Below are positions 21,282 to 30,060 of a stretch of 64,000 nt of DNA, piece after piece. Each line of letters opens with the position of its first letter. The stretch's first letter is position 1. The notes below the pieces were generated by a model that saw only the letters and a program-made list of their open reading frames with translations, made no database searches and was not told the origin of the DNA. Origin of the DNA: Roseateles sp. (GTDB lineage: Bacteria > Pseudomonadota > Gammaproteobacteria > Burkholderiales > Burkholderiaceae_C); contig NZ_JAFAGT010000061.1 of the NCBI RefSeq assembly GCF_019237615.1, positions 1 to 64,000 on the forward strand, in the 5' to 3' direction. The translations under genes were made by a program, and so were the position numbers.

Positions 21282-21689
21282 TCAGGCCGAGGGCGGTACA
21301 ACCACCCTCAGTCCTTTGAAATAGTCTCGGTAGAAGCCGGCGTCGCGCGTGATGAGGGCGTCGCACTGCATCATGGCGTGGGAGCCGATCAGGAAGTCGG
21401 CCACGGTGCGGCTGCGGTTGCCGCCGCGCTGGCGGTAGCGGCGCTGCATCTCGCCGGCGCGCAGCGCCGACTTGGCCTCCATCGCGTCGAAGCGTATGCC
21501 CAGCTCCTCGAGGAACTGCAGCACGTCGGTGCCGCCCTTGAAGGCGGTACACACCTCGGCGAGCGCCACCTCGCACAGCACGACGGGACCGATGTGCAGC
21601 GCCTGGCGCACGGCTTCGGCAGCGCTGGCGCAGGCCTCATCGTCGCCGGCGATCAGGTCGATCAGCACGGAGGAGTCGGCGGCGATCAA
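21282..21689 (-). CDS. vapC: VapC-type PIN-domain toxin
   Basis: 135-residue PIN ribonuclease toxin. All four acidic catalytic positions can be placed: Asp5 (MIAADSSVLIDLI), Glu40 (LCEVALAEV), Asp98 (TVADFLIGSHA) and Asp116 (ITRDAGFY). The family cleaves tRNA or rRNA when freed from its antitoxin. Start overlaps the antitoxin stop by 4 bp (ATGA). It sits inside the TCA supercluster, directly upstream of acnB with a 24-bp gap, so acnB may receive read-through from this module. Confidence 0.9.
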   Translation of the reverse strand: MIAADSSVLIDLIAGDDEACASAAEAVRQALHIGPVVLCEVALAEVCTAFKGGTDVLQFLEELGIRFDAMEAKSALRAGEMQRRYRQRGGNRSRTVADFLIGSHAMMQCDALITRDAGFYRDYFKGLRVVVPPSA

Positions 21690-21961
21690 GGCGCGGGGTC
21701 TCCCTCGTCCGGTTCGGGCGGCAGGTAGGGGTCGCCGGGCGCGTGGCCGCGGATCGCGCGCATGGCCTCGTCGGTGTTGGCGAAGCCGTCGAGCTTGAAG
21801 CGGCCGCGCAGACGCGAGATCGCGTCGTCGACGTTCTTGCGCAGGATGATGCGGCCGCCGTCCAGCTCGACCTTGAGCGTGGTGCCCTTGGTCAGGCCGA
21901 GGGCGTCTCTGACGGCTTTGGGCAGCGTGATCTGCCCGCGTTCGGCAACGATGGCTTCCAT
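21686..21961 (-). CDS. vapB: AbrB/MazE/SpoVT-type antitoxin
   Basis: 91-residue antitoxin. The N-terminal swapped-hairpin AbrB domain is clear (AERGQITLPKAVRDALGL, then GTTLKVELDGGRIILRK). The C-terminal tail, rich in Pro, Asp and Glu (PYLPPEPDEGDPAP), is typical of a disordered toxin-neutralising segment. It is followed by the PIN toxin with an ATGA overlap. The inverted repeats about 40-80 bp upstream are a good candidate for its autoregulatory operator. Confidence 0.9.
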   Translation of the reverse strand: MEAIVAERGQITLPKAVRDALGLTKGTTLKVELDGGRIILRKNVDDAISRLRGRFKLDGFANTDEAMRAIRGHAPGDPYLPPEPDEGDPAP

Positions 21962-21999
21962 GGGGCCTCCAGCGGCTGGCCGCCGGTAGGCCGGTGGCT

Positions 22000-22040
22000 C
22001 AGGTATGCATCAGAAAGTATGTACGCATTCTACATACCTG
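22000..22040 (-). promoter_or_regulatory. VapB operator: nested inverted repeats
   Basis: Three copies of the half-site GTATG/CATAC occur in 41 bp. GTATGTA (22017-22023) and TACATAC (22031-22037) form a 7-bp inverted repeat with a 7-bp spacer. CAGGTATG (22000-22007) pairs with CATACCTG (22033-22040). A TAGAAT sequence on the minus strand inside it could be the -10 element. Position and symmetry suit an AbrB-fold autorepressor. The remaining bases between 21962 and 22065 hold nothing else. Confidence 0.7.
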
Positions 22041-22065
22041 GGCCGGGGGCTTCAATCGAGGCGGC

Positions 22066-22635
22066 TCACTTGCCGGCCGTGGGCGTGATGCCCAGGCCGC
22101 TGCGCGCCTGCTCGGCCGCTTCGGCCTCGGGGTCGGCGATCTTGGCGGCCTTGGCGGCGGCGACCAGCTTCTCCTGCTCGGGGTGGACGCAGTCGTCCAG
22201 CAGGCGCTGGCCGATCTTGGTGTCCAGCAACATGGACTTGTTGGCGATCTGGATCATCAGCGTGCGGCCGGTCACGTCTTCCAGGCGCAGGGCGCCGGTG
22301 GACGACAGCACCGGCTTCATCGTGATGACCTGTTTCTTCCAGGCGACGTTGATGTAGCCGGCCACCTTGGGATGCTTGTCGATGTGGACGTGCTCCTTGA
22401 ACTCGCAGGCGTAGTCGCCGATGTAGGCGCGTTCGGCAGCGGCGAGCTGGGGGGCGTCGGCCTCGGCCAGCGCCGGCTCGGGCGGCGGCGCGGGCGTCTT
22501 CTTAGCGGCAGCCTTGGGTGCAGCCTTGGCGACAGGCTTGGTGGCGGCCTTGGCCGGCGGGGTCTGGGCCAGGGCGGGGAGGGTGGCGCAGAGGATGAGG
22601 GCGGCGGCGCAGCCGCGGAGGGAGGGGGACGGCAT
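22066..22635 (-). CDS. exported hypothetical protein with Ala/Lys/Pro linker
   Basis: 189-residue protein of unknown function. A signal peptide (cleavage near ALA-QTPP, about residue 24) is followed by an Ala/Lys/Pro-rich linker (about 25-60). A compact conserved-looking domain comes next (GDYACEFKEHVHIDKHP ... STGALRLEDV ... LLDDCVHPEQ). Two cysteines flank the domain and could form a disulfide in the periplasm. I started at MPSPSLRG (22635), which gives a normal signal peptide; an ATG at 22680 adds 15 residues. It lies between the CoA lyase and the VapBC module, in the same direction. Confidence 0.7.
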   Translation of the reverse strand: MPSPSLRGCAAALILCATLPALAQTPPAKAATKPVAKAAPKAAAKKTPAPPPEPALAEADAPQLAAAERAYIGDYACEFKEHVHIDKHPKVAGYINVAWKKQVITMKPVLSSTGALRLEDVTGRTLMIQIANKSMLLDTKIGQRLLDDCVHPEQEKLVAAAKAAKIADPEAEAAEQARSGLGITPTAGK

Positions 22636-22756
22636 CGGGGTGGGGCGGAAGGAGCGGAGTGAAATGGGGCGGCGCATCATGGCCGAGACCGGGCCGGCCA
22701 GGCGTGAGCAGGTGTGAGGATTGTCCGGCGCGCCATCTCCTGCCCAGGCCCGTGCT

Positions 22757-23767
22757 TTACCCGATGGAGGCGGGGAAGAAGGTTTGGCGGGCCGCGGCCG
22801 GGAGTGGGCGGCCGGTGCGCTCGGCGCGTTCCAGCACGGTCCAGAAGTAGCGGTAGCTGGCTCGGTCGTGCAGTCGGTCGCGGAACGAGATCGGTGCCCA
22901 GTGGGCGGCCTGCGCGGCGAGCAGCAGGTCAGCGGCCTCGGCGATCTCGTCGGCGGCGGGCGCGAAGGCGTCGACGATGGGGCGGATCTGGTCGGGGTGG
23001 ATGCTCCACATGCGGGTGTAGCCGAACTCGCGCGCGGCGCGCGTGGCCGCGGCGGCCAGTGCGGCTGTGTCGCGGAACTCCGTGACGACGCAGTGCGAAG
23101 GCGTCTTGCCAGAGGCGTGGGCCGCCGCGGCGATCTCCAGCTTGGCGCGCACGACCAGTGGATGCTCGAACTGGCCGGGCAGCTCCATCGCCGCCTTGGG
23201 GATGGCTCCGCCGTGGGCCGACACGAAGTCCATCAGGCCGAAGGACAGCGATTCGATGCGGGGATGGGCGGCGATGCGGAAGACCTCGCGCAGCGCGCCG
23301 TGCGTCTCGATCAGCACCTGCAGCGGCAGCCTGGGCTGGCCATGGCGCGCGCAGGCAGCGTCGATGGCGGTGACGGCGCGGTCCACGTCGTCGCCGCCCT
23401 CGGGCTTGGGGATCATCAGATAGGCCAGGCGGGCGCCGGCCTTGGCGATCAGTGTGTCGACGTCGGCTTCGAATGCCGGGTGGCCCCAGGGGTGGACGCG
23501 GGCGCCGACGCGCCCGAAGCGGTTGGCGCGGCTCGTCGCCAGCTCGGCAATCAGCAGTGCGTGCTCGGCCTCGCCACCGACCGGGGCGCCATCCTCGGCG
23601 TCCAGCGTGATGTCGAAGACGGGGCCCAGCTCGGCCTGCAGCGCGAGGCTCTTGCGCATGCGGGCCTCGACACCGCAGTAGTGGTCGACGACGGGCAGCA
23701 GGCGCGGGGCGGTCGTGCTTTCCTCGAACAAGGCGTCGCGAGGGTGGACGGCGGGCGATGCAGTCAT
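22757..23767 (-). CDS. HpcH/HpaI or CitE-like CoA-ester lyase
   Basis: 336-residue TIM-barrel protein of the CitE/malyl-CoA lyase superfamily. Visible features are the metal and acid region [15 protein letters not shown], the [11 protein letters not shown] strand, the [12 protein letters not shown] segment and a C-terminal [13 protein letters not shown]. Known members cleave malyl-CoA, citramalyl-CoA or similar esters. Its ATG overlaps the stop of the trans-aconitate methyltransferase gene (ATGA), placing it in the mdh operon. A role in repairing or recycling TCA by-products is plausible but is inference. The precise substrate cannot be assigned. Confidence 0.85.
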   Translation of the reverse strand: MTASPAVHPRDALFEESTTAPRLLPVVDHYCGVEARMRKSLALQAELGPVFDITLDAEDGAPVGGEAEHALLIAELATSRANRFGRVGARVHPWGHPAFEADVDTLIAKAGARLAYLMIPKPEGGDDVDRAVTAIDAACARHGQPRLPLQVLIETHGALREVFRIAAHPRIESLSFGLMDFVSAHGGAIPKAAMELPGQFEHPLVVRAKLEIAAAAHASGKTPSHCVVTEFRDTAALAAAATRAAREFGYTRMWSIHPDQIRPIVDAFAPAADEIAEAADLLLAAQAAHWAPISFRDRLHDRASYRYFWTVLERAERTGRPLPAAARQTFFPASIG

Positions 23768-24546
23768 GGCTTGGCGGCGGCGCGGCGGGCGATGAAGAAG
23801 AGGCGAGGGAAGGCCAGCAGCAGCCGGCCATCCGCGCGTGGTGGGTAGGCCTGGGCGATGCGCTGTTCGTAGGCGACCAGGAATCGCGCGCGCTCGGCCT
23901 CGGGCAGCGGGTCGATGAAGGGCTTTAGGCCGGTGCCGCGCACCCATTCGACGATACGCGCCGGCGAGTCCATGGGATGCTGGTAGGCCGTGCGCCAGAG
24001 GTCCACGCTGCCCAGCGGCGCGAGCAGGTCGTAGTAGCCGTCCAGGCCCAGCAACTCGGTGCGCAGCCGGCTTGCGTCGCCGATCAGTGCGGCATAGGGG
24101 GCTTGCGCGGCCAGTTCGCGCATCGCGCGGTGTGTGGGCTCGTCGCGGTTGTCCGGCATCTGCACGGCCAGCACACCGCCGGGCGCCAGCAGGCCCAGCA
24201 GACGCGGCAGCAGCGCCTCGTGGTCACCCACCCATTGCAGCGACGCGTTGGCGTAGATCAGGTCGACGCCGTCATCGGGCGCCCAGGCGCCGATGTCCGC
24301 CAGCTCGAAACGGCAGCCAGGCAGGCGTTCGCGGGCGCTGTCCAGCATGGCGGCGGAGTTGTCGATGCCGATGACTTCGGCGTCTGGGAAGCGCTCCAAC
24401 AGCAGCTCGGTCGAGTTGCCAGGGCCGCAGCCGAGGTCGACGACCCGGCATGGTGATGTGAGCGGCACCCGCGCCAGCAGGTCGCGGGCAGGGCGGGTGC
24501 GCTCGTCCTCGAAGCGGCGGTAGAGATCGGGGTTCCAGTCTTTCAT
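23764..24546 (-). CDS. tam: trans-aconitate 2-methyltransferase
   Basis: 260-residue SAM-dependent methyltransferase that esterifies trans-aconitate, an inhibitor of aconitase formed spontaneously from cis-aconitate. The N-terminal [17 protein letters not shown] is a Tam signature. SAM motif I is [12 protein letters not shown], motif [14 protein letters not shown], and [12 protein letters not shown] matches the Tam catalytic region. It lies 21 bp after mdh and overlaps the CoA lyase gene. Its place in a TCA operon that also leads towards acnB supports the assignment. Confidence 0.92.
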   Translation of the reverse strand: MKDWNPDLYRRFEDERTRPARDLLARVPLTSPCRVVDLGCGPGNSTELLLERFPDAEVIGIDNSAAMLDSARERLPGCRFELADIGAWAPDDGVDLIYANASLQWVGDHEALLPRLLGLLAPGGVLAVQMPDNRDEPTHRAMRELAAQAPYAALIGDASRLRTELLGLDGYYDLLAPLGSVDLWRTAYQHPMDSPARIVEWVRGTGLKPFIDPLPEAERARFLVAYEQRIAQAYPPRADGRLLLAFPRLFFIARRAAAKP

Positions 24547-24567
24547 GCCGCTGTCGAGGGGGTGGGC

Positions 24568-25554
24568 TTACAGCAGGTGCTTGACGCCGTCCTGCTCGTC
24601 CGTCAGTTCCTTCAGCGTCTTGTTGATGCATTCCTGCGAGAACGCGTCGATCTCGATGCCTTGGACGATCTTGTACTCGCCGCCTTCGCAGGTGACGGGG
24701 TAGCCGAACATCACTTCCTTGGGGATGCCGTACTCGCCGCCCGACGGGATGCCCATCGTGACCCACTTGCCGTTGGTGCCCAGGGCCCAGTCGCGCATGT
24801 GGTCGATGGCGGCGTTGGCAGCCGAAGCCGCCGACGACAGGCCGCGCGCGGCGATGATGGCCGCGCCGCGCTTGCCGACGGTGGGCAGGAACACTTCACG
24901 GTTCCATTGCTCGTCGTTGATCAGGTCCTTGACCGACTGGCCGGCGATGGTGGCGTTGCGGTAGTCGGCGTACATCGTCGGCGAGTGGTTGCCCCACACG
25001 GCGAGCTTCTCGATGGAGCCCACGGCCTTGCCCGTCTTGGCCGCGATCTGCGAGGCGGCACGGTTGTGGTCCAGGCGCAGCATGGCGGTGAAGTTCTTGG
25101 CCGGGAGGTCAGGGGCCGACTTCATCGCGATGTAGGCATTGGTGTTGGCGGGGTTGCCGACCACCAGCACCTTGACGTTGCGCGAGGCGACTGCGTTCAA
25201 GGCCTTGCCCTGCACCGTGAAGATCTGGGCGTTGGCGGCCAGCAGGTCGGCGCGCTCCATGCCGGGGCCACGCGGGCGGGCGCCGACGAGCAGGGCGTAG
25301 TCCGTGTCCTTGAAGGCGGTCATCGGATCGCTGTGGGCCTCGATGCCGGCCAGCAGCGGGAAGGCGCAGTCTTCGAGTTCCATGATCACGCCCTTCAGCG
25401 CGTTCTGAGCCTTCTCGTCGGGAATCTCCAACAACTGGAGGATGACGGGCTGGTCCTTGCCCAGCATTTCGCCTGAGGCGATGCGGAACAGCAGGGCGTA
25501 GCCGATCTGGCCGGCGGCGCCGGTAACGGCGACGCGAACGGGTTTCTTGCTCAT
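24568..25554 (-). CDS. mdh: malate dehydrogenase
   Basis: NAD-dependent oxidation of malate to oxaloacetate. 328 residues, the size of the cytosolic-type bacterial MDH common in Burkholderiales. Rossmann motif [14 protein letters not shown], catalytic loop [24 protein letters not shown], and the proton-relay histidine in [13 protein letters not shown]. The ATG at 25554 follows a good ribosome site (GGAGACTTCC). It is the first gene of the leftward half of the TCA supercluster and diverges from a GntR regulator across an 79-bp gap. Confidence 0.97.
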   Translation of the reverse strand: MSKKPVRVAVTGAAGQIGYALLFRIASGEMLGKDQPVILQLLEIPDEKAQNALKGVIMELEDCAFPLLAGIEAHSDPMTAFKDTDYALLVGARPRGPGMERADLLAANAQIFTVQGKALNAVASRNVKVLVVGNPANTNAYIAMKSAPDLPAKNFTAMLRLDHNRAASQIAAKTGKAVGSIEKLAVWGNHSPTMYADYRNATIAGQSVKDLINDEQWNREVFLPTVGKRGAAIIAARGLSSAASAANAAIDHMRDWALGTNGKWVTMGIPSGGEYGIPKEVMFGYPVTCEGGEYKIVQGIEIDAFSQECINKTLKELTDEQDGVKHLL

Positions 25555-25633
25555 GGAAGTCTCCGAAGGGGCAGTTGAAAAGCTGGGCGAATCCCGGCGA
25601 GTGTACGGGCATACCCTGTGCTGCAATGCACCC

Positions 25634-26350
25634 ATGCCCAAGACGCCTGCGCCCCTGTACGAGCAAATCCGCCAGCTCATCGTCGCGGCGCTGGCCGCCG
25701 GCGAGTGGCGGCCGGGCGATGCCCTGCCCAGCGAGCCGGCGCTGGCGGAGCGCTTCGGCGCCAGTGCCGGCACCGTCCGGCGGGCGCTGGACGAACTGGC
25801 GGCCGAGAACCTCGTCGAGCGCCGCCAGGGCAGCGGCACCTTCGTGTCCACCCATTCGGCGCCGGGCCAGCAGTTCCGCTTCCTGCGCCTGGTGGCCGAC
25901 GACGAGGCCAGCGGTTTCACGCGCGAACTGCTCGGCTGCCGGCGCATGCGCGCCACGGCCGAGGTTGCCCGCGCCCTGGGCCTGCGCACGGCGGAGCCCG
26001 TCATCGAGGTGCGTCGGCTGCTGCACCGGCGCGGCCGGCCGGTCGTGCTCGACGAGCTCTGGCTGCCGGAGCGGCATTTCGAGGGGTTGACGGCGGAGGT
26101 GATCGCGGCCCATGCCGGCACGCTCTATGCGCTTTTCGAGGCGCGCTTCGGCGTCCACATGGTGAGGGCGCAGGAGAAGCTGCGCGCCGTCTCCGCCACG
26201 CCCGAGGCCGCTCGCCTGCTGCAGGTGCCCGAGGGCGAGCCGCTGCTCAGCGTGGAGCGCCTGGCCTGCACCTATGGCGACCGGCCGGTCGAGCTGCGGC
26301 GCGGCCTGTACCACACCGTTGCCGACCATTACCGCAATGACTTGAACTGA
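25634..26350 (+). CDS. GntR/HutC-family (UTRA) transcriptional regulator
   Basis: 238-residue regulator. A winged helix-turn-helix (about 5-70: [13 protein letters not shown] ... [22 protein letters not shown] ... [10 protein letters not shown]) is followed by a UTRA effector domain (about 85-235, with [23 protein letters not shown]). Start at [11 protein letters not shown] chosen because it begins the HTH domain. It diverges from mdh and lies upstream of sdhC on the same strand, so it probably controls one or both TCA operons in answer to a small acid; this is inference from position. A weak dyad (GTACGGGCATAC, 25603-25614) lies in the divergent gap. Confidence 0.9.
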   Translation: MPKTPAPLYEQIRQLIVAALAAGEWRPGDALPSEPALAERFGASAGTVRRALDELAAENLVERRQGSGTFVSTHSAPGQQFRFLRLVADDEASGFTRELLGCRRMRATAEVARALGLRTAEPVIEVRRLLHRRGRPVVLDELWLPERHFEGLTAEVIAAHAGTLYALFEARFGVHMVRAQEKLRAVSATPEAARLLQVPEGEPLLSVERLACTYGDRPVELRRGLYHTVADHYRNDLN

Positions 26351-26441
26351 GGCTGACGATGGCGCAGTGCAGCATGGCGCCGGCCCGGGTTAACACTTGG
26401 GCCTAGAATCGTTTGGTTTCACCCCGCACGCAGGCTCGACC

Positions 26442-26870
26442 ATGACGGATAGCGCCAAGACAAGACCCGTATACCGAAATATTCACATCACGCAAATCGT
26501 CGGTTACCGGCTGCCTCCCGCCGGTATCGTCTCCATCCTGCACCGCGTCAGCGGCGTGGTGATGTTTGTGCTGCTTCCCTTCGTCGTCTGGATGCTGGAT
26601 GCCAGCCTGAGCTCGGAGATCTCCTACGACGGGTTCACCAACGTCTTCGTCGCGGGCGCGGCGGGCCTGCCGGCCTGGTTCGTCAAGCTCGTCGTGCTGG
26701 GGCTGATCTGGGCCTATCTGCACCACTTCATTGCCGGCGTGCGCCACCTGTGGATGGACGCCACGCACAGCGTCAGCAAGGCCCAGGGCCATAGCACGGC
26801 GGTCTTCACGCTGGCGCTGAGCATCGCCCTCACGGCGCTGCTGGGCGCCAAGTTGTTCGGTCTGTACTGA
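26442..26870 (+). CDS. sdhC: succinate dehydrogenase cytochrome b556 subunit
   Basis: 142-residue integral membrane subunit of complex II that helps bind heme b and ubiquinone. The N-terminal RPVYRNIHITQIVGYRLPP and SILHRVSGVVMFVLLP contain the SdhC signature and a quinone-site serine/arginine. Three hydrophobic helices are at about 32-52, 75-100 and 120-140, and HHFIAGVRHLWMD carries the likely heme histidine. It begins the sdhCDAB-sdhE-gltA run. A TAGAAT sequence at 26404-26409 may be the -10 of its promoter, with no good -35. Confidence 0.93.
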   Translation: MTDSAKTRPVYRNIHITQIVGYRLPPAGIVSILHRVSGVVMFVLLPFVVWMLDASLSSEISYDGFTNVFVAGAAGLPAWFVKLVVLGLIWAYLHHFIAGVRHLWMDATHSVSKAQGHSTAVFTLALSIALTALLGAKLFGLY

Positions 26871-26893
26871 GCCAACCTGCAAGGACAACAACA

Positions 26894-27253
26894 ATGAGCA
26901 CTTTCGGCTCCAAGCGCCTCGTCGTCGGCGCGCATTACGGCCTGCGTGACTGGCTTGCCCAGCGCGTCACCGCCGTGCTGATGGCCTTGTTCACCGTGGC
27001 GGTGCTGGTCCGCTTCCTGATGCCCGGTGAACTGGGTTACGACCACTGGTACGGCGTCTTCGCGCCGCAATGGATGAAGGTGCTGACCTTCGTCGCCATC
27101 CTCGCGCTGGCCTACCACGCGTGGGTGGGCGTGCGCGACATCTGGATGGACTATGTGAAGCCGGTCGGCATCCGACTGGCCCTGCAAGTGATTTCTATCG
27201 TGTGGCTGCTCGGCTGTGCCGGTTGGGCAATCCAGGTGCTGTGGAGACTGTGA
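26894..27253 (+). CDS. sdhD: succinate dehydrogenase hydrophobic membrane anchor
   Basis: 119-residue membrane anchor of complex II. Three predicted transmembrane helices (about 25-45, 58-78 and 95-115). GLRDWLAQRVTAVLMALF and LAYHAWVGVRDIWMDYVKP are characteristic of SdhD; the histidine in YHAWVG is the probable heme ligand. Its stop codon overlaps the sdhA start by one base (TGATG), indicating translational coupling. Confidence 0.93.
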   Translation: MSTFGSKRLVVGAHYGLRDWLAQRVTAVLMALFTVAVLVRFLMPGELGYDHWYGVFAPQWMKVLTFVAILALAYHAWVGVRDIWMDYVKPVGIRLALQVISIVWLLGCAGWAIQVLWRL

Positions 27254-29025
27254 TGACGGTGGCAAAGATTTCGACCCGCAAGTTCGACGTGGTCATCGTC
27301 GGGGCCGGTGGCTCCGGCATGCGGGCCTCGCTGCAGCTGTCGCTGGCCGGCCTCAACGTGGCCGTGCTGTCCAAGGTCTTCCCGACCCGCTCGCACACCG
27401 TGGCCGCGCAGGGTGGCATCGGCGCGTCCCTGGGCAACATGTCCGAGGACAACTGGCACTACCACTTCTACGACACCATCAAGGGCTCGGACTGGCTGGG
27501 TGACCAGGACGCCATCGAGTTCATGTGTCGCGAGGCGCCCAAGGTTGTCTACGAGCTGGAACATTTCGGCATGCCGTTCGACCGCAATGCCGACGGCACC
27601 ATCTACCAGCGCCCGTTCGGCGGCCACACGGCCAACTACGGCGAGAAACCGGTGCAGCGCGCCTGCGCCGCGGCCGACCGCACCGGCCATGCGCTGCTGC
27701 ACACGCTGTACCAGCAGAACGTCAAGGCCCGCACCAACTTCTTCGTGGAGTGGATGGCGCTGGACATCATCCGCGACGCCGAGGGCGACGCCGTCGGCGT
27801 GACGGCGCTGGAGATGGAGACCGGAGAGGTCCACATCCTGCAGGCCAAGACCGTGCTGCTGGCCACCGGCGGCGCCGGCCGCATCTTCGCGGCCTCCACA
27901 AACGCCTTCATCAACACCGGCGATGGCCTGGGCATGGCGGCGCGCGCTGGTATTCCGCTGGAAGACATGGAGTTCTGGCAGTTCCACCCCACCGGCGTGG
28001 CCGGCGCGGGCGTGCTGCTGACCGAAGGCTGCCGCGGCGAGGGAGCGATCCTGCGCAACAGCAACGGCGAGCGCTTCATGGAGCGCTATGCCCCGACGCT
28101 GAAGGACCTGGCGCCGCGCGACTTCGTGTCCCGCTCCATGGACCAGGAGATCAAGGAAGGTCGAGGCTGCGGTCCCAACAAGGACTACGTGCTGCTGGAC
28201 ATGACCCACCTGGGCGCGGACACCATCGCCAAGCGCCTGCCCTCGGTGCTGGAGATCGGCCACAACTTCGCCAACGTCGACATCACGAAGGAGCCGATTC
28301 CCGTGGTGCCCACCATCCACTACCAGATGGGTGGCATTCCGACGAACGTGCACGGCCAGGTCGTCATCCCGAAGAACGGCAAGCACAACGACATCATCAA
28401 CGGCCTCTACGCCGTGGGTGAGTGCTCGTGCGTGTCGGTGCACGGCGCCAACCGCCTGGGCACCAACTCGCTGCTGGACCTGGTCGTGTTCGGCCGCGCG
28501 GCCGGCAATCACATCGTCGACTTCAACCTGAAGACCAAGTCCCACAAGGACCTGCCCAAGGACGCGGCCGACAAGACCCTGTCCCGCCTGGCGCGCCTGG
28601 AGTCGTCCACCAGCGGCGAATACGCGCAGAACGTCGCCAACGACATCCGCGCCACCATGCAGAAGCATGCCGGCGTGTTCCGCACGCAGGCCAGCATGGA
28701 CGAAGGCGTGCAGAAGATCCTGGAGGTCGCCAAGCGTGTCGGCGGCATCGGCCTGAAGGACAAGTCCAAGGTCTTCAACACCGAACGCGTCGAGGCACTG
28801 GAGGTCGAGAACCTGATCGAAGCCGCACAGGCAACGATGGTCTCTGCCGCCGCCCGCCCCGAGAGCCGTGGCGCCCATGCGCACAACGACTACCCGAACC
28901 GCGACGATGCGAACTGGATGAAGCACACGCTGTGGTACTCCGAAGGCAATCGCCTGGACTACAAGCCGGTGAACCTGCAGCCGCTGACCGTTGAATCCGT
29001 TCCGCCCAAGGTCCGTACCTTCTAA
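27253..29025 (+). CDS. sdhA: succinate dehydrogenase flavoprotein subunit
   Basis: 590-residue FAD-bearing catalytic subunit of complex II, oxidising succinate to fumarate. The N-terminal dinucleotide fold is VVIVGAGGSGMRAS. The covalently flavinylated histidine is in PTRSHTVAAQGGI, and the substrate region is HPTGVAGAGVLLTEGCRGEG. The capping and C-terminal domains are complete (SRGAHAHNDYPNRDD). Start at 27253 chosen from the one-base overlap with sdhD and the position of the FAD motif. Confidence 0.97.
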   Translation: MTVAKISTRKFDVVIVGAGGSGMRASLQLSLAGLNVAVLSKVFPTRSHTVAAQGGIGASLGNMSEDNWHYHFYDTIKGSDWLGDQDAIEFMCREAPKVVYELEHFGMPFDRNADGTIYQRPFGGHTANYGEKPVQRACAAADRTGHALLHTLYQQNVKARTNFFVEWMALDIIRDAEGDAVGVTALEMETGEVHILQAKTVLLATGGAGRIFAASTNAFINTGDGLGMAARAGIPLEDMEFWQFHPTGVAGAGVLLTEGCRGEGAILRNSNGERFMERYAPTLKDLAPRDFVSRSMDQEIKEGRGCGPNKDYVLLDMTHLGADTIAKRLPSVLEIGHNFANVDITKEPIPVVPTIHYQMGGIPTNVHGQVVIPKNGKHNDIINGLYAVGECSCVSVHGANRLGTNSLLDLVVFGRAAGNHIVDFNLKTKSHKDLPKDAADKTLSRLARLESSTSGEYAQNVANDIRATMQKHAGVFRTQASMDEGVQKILEVAKRVGGIGLKDKSKVFNTERVEALEVENLIEAAQATMVSAAARPESRGAHAHNDYPNRDDANWMKHTLWYSEGNRLDYKPVNLQPLTVESVPPKVRTF

Positions 29026-29049
29026 GCCGGGTCGACAAGGACAAGAGAA

Positions 29050-29751
29050 ATGAAGCGCACCTTCCAGATCTACCGCTACGACCCCGACAAGGACGCCAAG
29101 CCCTACATGCAGACCCTCGAGGTCGAGCTGGATGGCCATGAGCGCATGCTGCTGGACGCCCTGGTCAAGCTGAAGGCGGTCGACCCGTCGCTGTCCTTCC
29201 GCCGCAGCTGCCGCGAAGGCGTCTGCGGTTCGGACGCGATGAACATCAACGGCAAGAACGGCCTGGCCTGCCTGACGAACATGCGTACGCTGCCGGGCGT
29301 CATCACGCTGAAGCCGCTGCCGGGCCTGCCCGTCGTGCGCGACCTCATCGTCGACATGACGCAGTTCTTCAAGCAGTACCACTCCATCAAGCCCTATCTC
29401 GTCAACGACAACCCGCCGCCCGAGAAGGAGCGCCTGCAGTCGCCCGTCGAGCGCGAGGAACTGGACGGCCTGTACGAGTGCATCCTGTGCGCGAGCTGCT
29501 CCACGAGCTGCCCCAGCTTCTGGTGGAACCCCGACAAGTTCGTCGGCCCTGCCGGCCTGCTGCAGGCCTACCGCTTCATCGCCGACAGCCGCGACGAAGC
29601 CACGGCCGAGCGCCTGGACAACCTCGAGGATCCCTACCGCCTGTTCCGCTGCCACACCATCATGAACTGCGTGGACGTCTGCCCCAAGGGGCTGAACCCC
29701 ACGAAGGCCATCGGCAAGATCAAGGAACTGATGGTCCGCCGCGCGGTCTGA
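29050..29751 (+). CDS. sdhB: succinate dehydrogenase iron-sulfur subunit
   Basis: 233-residue electron-transfer subunit of complex II. The [2Fe-2S] ligands are Cys54, Cys59 and Cys74 with Asp62 in the usual fourth position ([13 protein letters not shown]). The [4Fe-4S] and [3Fe-4S] ligands are in [14 protein letters not shown] and [14 protein letters not shown]. It lies 24 bp after sdhA with an AAGGACAAGAG leader. Length matches E. coli SdhB (238). Confidence 0.97.
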   Translation: MKRTFQIYRYDPDKDAKPYMQTLEVELDGHERMLLDALVKLKAVDPSLSFRRSCREGVCGSDAMNINGKNGLACLTNMRTLPGVITLKPLPGLPVVRDLIVDMTQFFKQYHSIKPYLVNDNPPPEKERLQSPVEREELDGLYECILCASCSTSCPSFWWNPDKFVGPAGLLQAYRFIADSRDEATAERLDNLEDPYRLFRCHTIMNCVDVCPKGLNPTKAIGKIKELMVRRAV

Positions 29752-29756
29752 CGACG

Positions 29757-30032
29757 ATGAGCGACCTCGCCACGGCCCTGATCGACGAGCGCGCGCTGTC
29801 CAAGCTGCGCTGGCGCTGCCGTCGGGGCCTGCTGGAGAACGACCTCTTCATCGAACGATTCTTTACGCGACATGCCGGCTCCGGCATCAGCATCACGCAA
29901 GCCGAAGGCCTGACGATGTTGATGGACCTGGCCGACAACGACCTGCTCGACCTGCTGCTGCGCCGCAAGGAGCCCAGCGGCGAGGTTGACACCGCCGCGG
30001 TGCGCGAGGTTCTCGCCGACCTGCGCACCTGA
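29757..30032 (+). CDS. sdhE: FAD assembly factor SdhE
   Basis: 91-residue small helical protein that promotes covalent flavinylation of SdhA. The RRGLLENDLF segment is the conserved RGxxExD motif of the family, and LLDLADNDLLDLLL-type acidic helix content follows. It starts 5 bp after the sdhB stop and precedes gltA by 28 bp. This sdhB-sdhE-gltA order is typical of betaproteobacteria. Confidence 0.93.
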   Translation: MSDLATALIDERALSKLRWRCRRGLLENDLFIERFFTRHAGSGISITQAEGLTMLMDLADNDLLDLLLRRKEPSGEVDTAAVREVLADLRT

Positions 30033-30060
30033 TGCTTTTCAAGAACCAAAGGACTGAAAC

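Noticed and set aside
25603-25614. GntR operator in the mdh gap
   Set aside because: The dyad GTACGGGCATAC has only 3-bp exact arms, too weak to list as a separate feature.
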